NCBI GenBank assembly: GCA_947074165.1
Contig: CAMTOT010000049.1
Location: forward strand, 1 to 12,558
Length of the DNA: 12,558 nt
Origin: an uncultured Bacteroidales bacterium
GTDB taxonomy: Bacteria > Bacteroidota > Bacteroidia > Bacteroidales > JAUNSR01
Reading direction: 5' to 3'
Shown here: positions 7,476 through 12,558 of the stretch, one piece after another
How positions within the stretch are numbered: the stretch's first letter is position 1
How the letters are laid out: every line of letters starts with the position of its first letter
Made by a program: the position numbers and the translations under genes
The notes under the pieces: generated by a model
The model's database searches: none
The model's input: the letters and a program-made list of their open reading frames with translations, nothing else
What the model was told of the DNA's origin: nothing

Positions 7476-8550
7476 ACTTAATTTTATTAGTGTTTTTCTT
7501 ATCCTTTTCTTTGTTTTTTATCTTTTTGGGTACATTTTTCTCAAGGTAATCAGTCAGATCTTTATCGTAGATATCAATTTTTCTGATATTTAATAAAGTA
7601 TCAGCAATATAGTTATAAGGCAGTGTAGTGATTCCTGTTTTAGTTATAAGCTCATCATTCCATCCTTTTTGTATACGAGTATTTACACCCGGGAGGTTTA
7701 AGCTTTTTACTTTAGCTCTCCAGATAGAATCATTATCATCAACAGAGATATTAACGAAACGTAAAGGTCTGTTTTTATATTTCTTACTAATATCCTTAAG
7801 TGATTTTACCTTTGCTACCGATATAGAGTCAAAAGAAGCCCAAAACGAAACTATGGTCACATAATCACGGTTATCATAAACATTATGTCTCTTTTCATCA
7901 GTACCCTTTAGGTATAGGTAGGGCATCTTAGATCCTAATGTTATTTTATTTTTTACTGAAGAATAATTCTTTATTTCATTTTTAATGAATTCAGTTTTGT
8001 ATAAAGGTGATATAGAATCAATCAGTGCTGATACTTCTCTGGGACGAGCAAATGAATCTAATGTTTGAGTTAACAATGCTACTGATACTCCGTTATCTTT
8101 ATTTCTAAGAATAAATTCTCTTATTGCCTTTTCACCATTACTTTTTACAGAATCTACATATGCGGAGTAAAGAAGTTCGTTTAGTTCGTTGCCACTTATA
8201 TTTTCAAAAGATCTTCTCTTCGCATTGATATTTATATAAACAGAATCTTTTTTCTGCATAAAAAGTGTGACATATTCATTGTCGGCATAGTAAATGTTTA
8301 CTTTGCTTAATGAATCTGCCACACCTTTATAATTAAAATAACAGCTGTCAAGTCTTAATGTATCAAACAATATCTTTTGTCCTGTTATAGCCGCGACAAC
8401 AATAGTAGAATCATTAGTATTATGAATTTCACCTGCAATAATGAATTTGTCTTTTGCTTCATCTTTTTTTGCCGCACTATTTTGATTATCACATGAATAA
8501 AACATGCAAATAATAGAGAACATGGATATGATAAGTCTGAATAATTTCAT
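7474..8550 (-). CDS. DUF4369/TlpA-like thioredoxin-fold lipoprotein lacking the CxxC motif
   Basis: This 358-aa protein has a lipoprotein signal ending at Cys20 (CMFYSC). An N-terminal DUF4369-like beta domain follows (about 35-130: FIIAGEIHNTNDSTIVV...FDTLRLDSCYFNYKG), then a helical linker (130-200) and a C-terminal thioredoxin fold (about 203-340). In TlpA/ResA-like proteins of this layout the fold carries FWASWCGPC. Here the same place reads FWASFDSIS (236-244), so both redox cysteines are replaced (D241 and S244). The cis-proline loop is kept (TTLPYNY, P311). The mature protein's only other cysteine is C70, so disulfide exchange is not expected. The last 17 residues are Lys-rich. Its position as third gene after the receptor and the DUF4249 lipoprotein (37-bp gap) suggests a binding or chaperone-like role in the same periplasmic or surface assembly. 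That role is inferred; the loss of the cysteines is seen directly. Confidence 0.85.
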   Translation of the reverse strand: MKLFRLIISMFSIICMFYSCDNQNSAAKKDEAKDKFIIAGEIHNTNDSTIVVAAITGQKILFDTLRLDSCYFNYKGVADSLSKVNIYYADNEYVTLFMQKKDSVYININAKRRSFENISGNELNELLYSAYVDSVKSNGEKAIREFILRNKDNGVSVALLTQTLDSFARPREVSALIDSISPLYKTEFIKNEIKNYSSVKNKITLGSKMPYLYLKGTDEKRHNVYDNRDYVTIVSFWASFDSISVAKVKSLKDISKKYKNRPLRFVNISVDDNDSIWRAKVKSLNLPGVNTRIQKGWNDELITKTGITTLPYNYIADTLLNIRKIDIYDKDLTDYLEKNVPKKIKNKEKDKKNTNKIK

Positions 8551-8573
8551 ACTAAGCTGATTAAGTTTATACG

Positions 8574-8581
8574 CAAAGATA
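8574..8581 (-). promoter_or_regulatory. Possible internal -7 promoter element (TATCTTTG) before the thioredoxin-fold gene
   Basis: Minus-strand TATCTTTG matches TAnnTTTG and lies in the 37-bp gap after the DUF4249 gene, 24 bases before the ATG at 8550. It would permit separate transcription of the third gene with a very short leader. No -33 TTTG is evident upstream. Confidence 0.3.
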
Positions 8582-8587
8582 ATACTT

Positions 8588-9373
8588 TTATCTTATCCTT
8601 AACACCAGAGTATCACTGCTCATCGCTGTAAATATGCCGAAACCGTTATTTATATTAGTGGGAGGATTTCCCATATACTGAGAGTTTGCATCTGAGGCAT
8701 AGTATAGATTTATATATTCCTGATTTAGTTTAAACAGTACAATGTTATATCTGCCGTAATAATCAAATCCTTTTGAATTAACCGTTTTTATGGTATCCTG
8801 TACAGGGTTACTTCTAATCAGTTTTGAAGGGGAGGTATTATAGACAGGCAAATTCCATGTTTCGAAATTGTACATAAACACCATGTAGTACTCAGAATCG
8901 GGATTGTCCCATACATAATTTACATATCTTAATGTATCGTCTGAAAATCTTTCCGTGTGAATAAGTTCGTCTGCGTCGCCTTTGAAGTTTGAAATGGGAT
9001 TGGGAACAGTCGTTTCCGCCCAAACAGTTTTACCTGCGTAAATAAATTCTATTCTGTAGGTTCCACTATGTTCTATCTTATTTTCCGAAATATATTTTTC
9101 ATCGTCATTGTACTTAAGTATTTCGCTATTTCCGGTCGTTATGTTGCTAAGCAACACTTCAAGACCTGTGATAGGTTTAGAAAAAGACGTATCATTTAGT
9201 TCATAAATAAACTGTTGATTTATTTTTATCTCAGCAATTCTTCCTGGAAAAAGATAACCTTCCACTACAGCCTGATCGGGATCGGCTGTAGCGAAAGTTT
9301 CTTTTTCGCAACCAAAAAATGAGCAAAGAATAATCAATGAGATTATGAAGGATAATATATTTAATGTTCTCAT
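8588..9373 (-). CDS. DUF4249 lipoprotein, partner of the TonB-dependent receptor
   Basis: This 261-aa protein begins with a hydrophobic signal and a lipobox at Cys22 (FFGCEKET), followed by the VVEGYLFPGRIAEIKINQQ strand typical of DUF4249. Further family features are a beta-sandwich-like middle (GLEVLLSNITTGNSEIL...GTYRIEFIYAGKTVWAETTVPNPI, about 70-125), the VWDNPDSEYYMVFMYNF strand and the closing INNGFGIFTAMSSDTLVLRIR. DUF4249 proteins are found next to TonB-dependent receptors across Bacteroidota; the substrate of the pair is unknown, and the lipoprotein is thought to act at the outer membrane, like SusD in its logic but unrelated in sequence. The ATG lies 11 bp after the receptor stop, so the two are surely co-transcribed and probably translationally linked. 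The lipobox is unusual in having Phe at -3 and -2, but Bacteroidota tolerate this. Confidence 0.85.
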   Translation of the reverse strand: MRTLNILSFIISLIILCSFFGCEKETFATADPDQAVVEGYLFPGRIAEIKINQQFIYELNDTSFSKPITGLEVLLSNITTGNSEILKYNDDEKYISENKIEHSGTYRIEFIYAGKTVWAETTVPNPISNFKGDADELIHTERFSDDTLRYVNYVWDNPDSEYYMVFMYNFETWNLPVYNTSPSKLIRSNPVQDTIKTVNSKGFDYYGRYNIVLFKLNQEYINLYYASDANSQYMGNPPTNINNGFGIFTAMSSDTLVLRIR

Positions 9374-9384
9374 AAGTTTTCTGA

Positions 9385-12204
9385 TTAGAATTTTATACTG
9401 AAATTGATGTTTGGTGTAAATCCGAGATAATTTACATCAGTCTCTACTATCTCATTATCCACTGTCTGAAACTCTTTATACCAAACATTTTTTTGATTAT
9501 AAACATTAAATAAGGAGATATTTACAGAGCAAGGGAACATATCTTTTATCTTGAAATTGTAAGTAGCCGCAAGATCAAGCCTGTGATACGTTGGTAGTCT
9601 TTTACCGTTTTTAGCAGATGGGGTAAAGTAATATTTTGTACTACCGTCAGGGAGTGTAAGCTGGTACAATCCCTCAGGAGCTGTATATGGTTTACCAGAA
9701 GCGAGAAGCCAGTTTGCAGAGAAATCCCATTGTCTCCATTTATAGATATTGACTATTTTAAATTCATGGGTCACATCGTTAGACGCATAATATTTTGTGG
9801 GACTCAAATCTTCGAAGTTATGAATAACCTGTCCGATTGTATAACCAATCCATCCTGAGTAATTGCCATATTTTTTCTGAATAAGAAAATCTATACCTCT
9901 TGCATAACCATTGCCTGCATAGAACCGATCAGAGTATATTGTAGATGAGTTGTTTCCGCTAATCTGATTACCGCCCATGCTTCCTCCTCCTCCTTGACCA
10001 ATTTCAGAACTCATACTCATAGTACGAATAGAGTATTCGGATATATCATATAATTTTTTATAATATGCTTCAACATCGAAAAGATAATCTTTTGTTTCAT
10101 ACGATAAGCCAATAACTCCCTGTAGACTACTGCCTACAGGCATCTGTTCACCATCTGCCATAAGCCAGAAATCGCGGTTACCCTGCATGATATCTTCTCT
10201 GGTTATCTTTTTTGCGAACTGGTAATAGTATCCCGCAGATCCTTTAATCTTTAACTTAGGAGTAAGTACATATGAAGCTGTCATACGAGGTTCATAATAT
10301 GTTTTCTTTGTTGGGGTATAATAATTAGCTCTTACTCCGGTCGTAAGTTCGAGCCTTCTATTATAAAGACTGAATTTATCCTGTATGTAAAGTGAATATA
10401 GTTCTGCGTTACTCACTGTATTAAGCACGCTTGTAGTATCATTTTCTGAAAGAATATAATTTGTATTTGTCTGTGAAACATGAAAACCAAAATCAAGCTG
10501 CTGCTTATTGGTTAGCTTATATTCGAAGTCAAGCTTGGCTGAAAAATCATCCAGGTTGTTTGATTCAACTGTCGTATCGGTGACCTTAGTATAAGAAGAG
10601 CTCCCGCTCGGATAATACGGATATGTAGAACTTCTTATTCTGTCATTGTAATAATTTGAGTAAGTAGCCAAAAGATTGCTATACAGACGACTGTTCCAGT
10701 TTCTTGACCATTTTGCGGCAGCACCCGTATTACCCCATTCGGTCACATCTTCATTATCAAAGGCCACGCTCATACCTTCCGGGGTAAACGAGTTGTCAAG
10801 ATCATCCTTACCGTTATAAAAACTAAGTGAAATTATATCGTTTACGGATGGTTTATATGTAAGCTTCGCGTTTAGGTCATAAAAATAAGAATCATAAGAG
10901 GTCGAATTACCTTGTCCTTTAAAGCCTCCGGGAGGAGTTTTTTTATCATCTTCGTCAGATGTTTCCGAATAAATAGGTTTATTGGTTGATGATGAAGAGC
11001 TTGTAGACTGATTAAATATTGATTCGTATAGAGACGTTTGCAGGCTTCGTCTTCCGGCGGCTAAGAAAGTGATTTTCTTTCCGATTGGGAATTCAACATA
11101 ACCGTTTACAGACATTAAGCTTACATCAGCCATAGCTCCGAACCGTTTATTATTACCTTCTTTCCCTGTAATCTCAACAACGGACGATAGTCTTCCTCCG
11201 TATTTAGCATCGAATCCTCCTTTATAAAGCTGGATGTCTTTTATGGCATTACTGTTGAATGCACTATAAAACCCAAAAAGGTGTTGTACATTATAAATTG
11301 GTATTCCGTCGAAAAGTACCAGAGACTGATCGGGTGTACCTCCTCTTACATACAACCCTGAAGAATTCTCGTTTGCCGCGCTTATACCGGGCATAAGCTG
11401 AAAAGTGCGAAATATATCTTTCTCACCAAGACTCGGAAGAACATTCATTTTAAGCGGAGTCATTTTTATTAGTCCAACTTTCTCATTTGTCTGAAGAAGA
11501 TCCTGTTTGTCACTTAGTATTATAACTTCACTAAGTAATTCCGTAGATGGTTCAAGTTTTATCATAACGTTCTTCATATCCATATCAGGAGACAGCTTAA
11601 GTACATGGGGTTTGTATCCGATGTAGCTAATGGTAATAGATGAAGTATCTGATGGTATGTTTAGAAGAGAAAACACACCGTCGGCATTACTTGATCCACC
11701 GTTTTTTGTATCATTACAAACGAGATTTACGTAGGGCAGAGTTTCATTATTTTCGTAATCAAGTATTTTGCCGGCAACAGTGATATTCTTTTGAGTAGCT
11801 TCTGTTATTTTTTTTGTCTTTTTCGCTATTTTATTGTCATCCACTTGTTTCCACACTTCAACTACATGTATAATATCTGCTCCGTCAATAAAATATTTAA
11901 GTTTATTTCCGCTGCAAACTACATATTTCATGAAGTTATCGACACTCCTTTTAAAAGGAGAAGTGTTGATAGTGATAGTTTTTGCGTATTCCCTATTAAA
12001 AGAAAATACTAGTCCTGTCTCTTTGGATATTCTGTCGAGCACAGTTTCAAGATTGCCTGTATACCAACCATCAAGAATTATTTTGTTTAGATCTGGCTTC
12101 TCCTTTCTTTGATTTTCTTTGGTATTATCTTCTTTTACCTCTTCTGCAAAAGTTAAGTATGCGCCAATGAAAGATAGGAGAAATAATAAAATGCACTTTC
12201 TCAT
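9385..12204 (-). CDS. TonB-dependent outer-membrane receptor with STN and carboxypeptidase-regulatory-like domains
   Basis: This outer-membrane active transporter is energised by TonB-ExbBD. I place the start at ATG 12204 (939 aa, MRKCILLFLLSFIGAYLTFAEE), which gives a clean signal peptide; the frame stays open to a TTG at 12228, but that lies almost on top of the predicted promoter. Domains in order are an STN-like domain (about 37-115: LNKIILDGWYTGNLETVLDR...), a carboxypeptidase-regulatory-like beta-sandwich (139-218), a plug with SSGLYVRGGTPDQSLVLFDGIPIYN (about 281-305) and KGGFDAKYGGRLSSVVEI, then a barrel ending in NINFSIKF with the terminal Phe. An Asp/Ser-rich stretch and a Gly-rich stretch (QGGGGSMGGNQ) look like extracellular loops. 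An STN domain often signals to a FecR-type anti-sigma factor, but no sigma/anti-sigma genes are present here. This subclass pairs with DUF4249 rather than SusD. The substrate cannot be told from sequence. Confidence 0.93.
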   Translation of the reverse strand: MRKCILLFLLSFIGAYLTFAEEVKEDNTKENQRKEKPDLNKIILDGWYTGNLETVLDRISKETGLVFSFNREYAKTITINTSPFKRSVDNFMKYVVCSGNKLKYFIDGADIIHVVEVWKQVDDNKIAKKTKKITEATQKNITVAGKILDYENNETLPYVNLVCNDTKNGGSSNADGVFSLLNIPSDTSSITISYIGYKPHVLKLSPDMDMKNVMIKLEPSTELLSEVIILSDKQDLLQTNEKVGLIKMTPLKMNVLPSLGEKDIFRTFQLMPGISAANENSSGLYVRGGTPDQSLVLFDGIPIYNVQHLFGFYSAFNSNAIKDIQLYKGGFDAKYGGRLSSVVEITGKEGNNKRFGAMADVSLMSVNGYVEFPIGKKITFLAAGRRSLQTSLYESIFNQSTSSSSSTNKPIYSETSDEDDKKTPPGGFKGQGNSTSYDSYFYDLNAKLTYKPSVNDIISLSFYNGKDDLDNSFTPEGMSVAFDNEDVTEWGNTGAAAKWSRNWNSRLYSNLLATYSNYYNDRIRSSTYPYYPSGSSSYTKVTDTTVESNNLDDFSAKLDFEYKLTNKQQLDFGFHVSQTNTNYILSENDTTSVLNTVSNAELYSLYIQDKFSLYNRRLELTTGVRANYYTPTKKTYYEPRMTASYVLTPKLKIKGSAGYYYQFAKKITREDIMQGNRDFWLMADGEQMPVGSSLQGVIGLSYETKDYLFDVEAYYKKLYDISEYSIRTMSMSSEIGQGGGGSMGGNQISGNNSSTIYSDRFYAGNGYARGIDFLIQKKYGNYSGWIGYTIGQVIHNFEDLSPTKYYASNDVTHEFKIVNIYKWRQWDFSANWLLASGKPYTAPEGLYQLTLPDGSTKYYFTPSAKNGKRLPTYHRLDLAATYNFKIKDMFPCSVNISLFNVYNQKNVWYKEFQTVDNEIVETDVNYLGFTPNINFSIKF
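11945..11960. repeat. 16-bp perfect palindrome inside the receptor gene
   Basis: CTCCTTTTAAAAGGAG is its own reverse complement, and the short ACAC/GTGT flanks nearly extend it. It lies in the STN-encoding part and codes for ordinary sequence (the TSPFKRS region). The half CTTTTAAAAGGAG also appears at about 510-522. This is probably chance in AT-rich DNA, but an intragenic binding site cannot be ruled out. Confidence 0.3.
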
Positions 12205-12229
12205 TTGTGTGATGATATTAATTTTCAAA

Positions 12230-12237
12230 CAAATGTA
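12230..12237 (-). promoter_or_regulatory. Probable -7 promoter element (TACATTTG) of the receptor operon
   Basis: Minus-strand TACATTTG matches TAnnTTTG, 26 bases before the ATG at 12204. The transcript would start near 12224, which argues against the upstream TTG (12228) as translation start. A 10-bp palindrome AATGATCATT (12239-12248) lies directly upstream, between the -7 box and the expected -33 position, and could be an operator. No clear -33 TTTG is seen. Confidence 0.5.
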
Positions 12238-12248
12238 AAATGATCATT

Positions 12249-12345
12249 AATAATAAAATATTAACTGGCTGTGAAGAGGAATAATTAAGGGTTATAATAT
12301 ACATGAAAGGTAAATCAAAAATATCCTAACTAAACCTATATGTGC
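12249..12345. other. Gene-free stretch upstream of the receptor operon
   Basis: This is AT-rich DNA between the operon promoter and the palindrome cluster. I see no coding frame worth calling (the longest ATG frame here, at 12303, is 8 codons), no RNA gene and no further promoter match. Confidence 0.5.
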
Positions 12346-12445
12346 AACGGCTGTTGCCGATATCGGCAACGGGCGTTTCCCTCTTTGGAATCAGTTGATT
12401 CCAAAGTCGGAATCAGCGGTTGCACTTTCCGGCAACCGTTGATTC
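12346..12445. repeat. Cluster of three consecutive palindromes sharing half-sites
   Basis: Unit 1 (12346-12377) has an 18-bp perfect core, GTTGCCGATATCGGCAAC, flanked after a 3-nt mismatch by AACG/CGTT. Unit 2 (12383-12406) has 11-bp arms CTTTGGAATCA/TGATTCCAAAG around GT. Unit 3 (12410-12445) pairs GAATCA-G-CGGTTGC with GCAACCG-T-TGATTC around ACTTTCCG. Units 2 and 3 share GGAATCA, and units 1 and 3 share the GTTGC/GCAAC core. The cluster is visibly more GC-rich than its surroundings. None of the units is followed by a T-tract, so intrinsic termination is unlikely. A REP/BIME-like repeat or a regulatory array are the main options. Confidence 0.75.
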
Positions 12446-12524
12446 ATATATAGTATTGGTTGGGAGATTTTTGAAAAGGCACGGATCATCCATTTTTTTG
12501 CATAAAAAAAGAGACTGACTAAAC

Positions 12525-12558
12525 TGAAGTGAACCCAAAAAGTTGGACAATTAATTAT
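12525..12558. mobile_element. Probable terminus of an IS3-family insertion sequence, cut by the window edge
   Basis: TGAAGTGAACCCAAAAAGTTGGACA at about 12525-12549 resembles terminal inverted repeats of the IS150 subgroup of IS3, which often read TG...ACCCC.AAAAGTTGGACA. The exact boundary is uncertain and could lie as far left as about 12509, since the neighbouring GAGACTGACTAAA may belong to the element. No transposase sequence is inside the window, so the call rests on the terminus only. Confidence 0.55.

Noticed and set aside
12346..12445. CRISPR array or intrinsic terminators
   Set aside because: There are no equal direct repeats with unique spacers and no T-tract after any of the hairpins.
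12491..12510. T-run followed by GCA and an A-run as a terminator hairpin
   Set aside because: The possible stem is only A-T pairs with a very short loop and no GC core, so it is more likely simple low-complexity sequence near the IS boundary.

Overview
The window looks like a chromosomal segment of an AT-rich member of the Bacteroidota, most likely the Bacteroidales. Three things point there: a TonB-dependent receptor with STN and carboxypeptidase-regulatory-like domains paired with a DUF4249 lipoprotein, a DUF4369/TlpA-like lipoprotein, and TAnnTTTG-type -7 promoter elements with no clear Shine-Dalgarno sequences. The genus cannot be fixed from sequence reading alone.

Left part (1-4171). 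The window opens inside the 3' end of a plus-strand gene resembling the C-terminal domain of bacteroidete helix-hairpin-helix proteins. A 256-aa radical SAM protein (COG0731 type) follows, with its own -7 element and an 8-codon leader ORF. It converges on mutS (minus strand), and the two share a strong bidirectional intrinsic terminator at 1341-1383. MutS is complete, starts at GTG, and carries a QLSIF sliding-clamp-binding motif near its C-terminus.

Middle part (4172-7473), minus strand. A lipoprotein with a Cthe_2159-type (DUF4353) carbohydrate-binding beta-helix lies downstream of a full-length YifB/ComM-type AAA+ protein. Both genes have an inverted repeat at the translation start: one overlaps the ATG of the lipoprotein gene, the other ends 3 nt before the ATG of yifB.

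Right part (7474-12228), minus strand. An envelope operon is transcribed in the order TonB-dependent receptor, DUF4249 lipoprotein, DUF4369/thioredoxin-fold lipoprotein. The first pair is a recurrent bacteroidete module of unknown substrate. The third protein has lost both cysteines of the thioredoxin CxxC motif (D-S-I-S instead), so it probably acts in binding or as a scaffold rather than as an oxidoreductase.

Right edge (12229-12558). This gene-free stretch holds the operon promoter, a compact cluster of three palindromes built from shared half-sites, and what looks like the terminus of an IS3-family insertion sequence cut by the window end. The parts most worth follow-up are the cysteine-less thioredoxin in the receptor operon, the start-codon inverted repeats and the triple palindrome. 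I do not see a clear new defence or mobile system.
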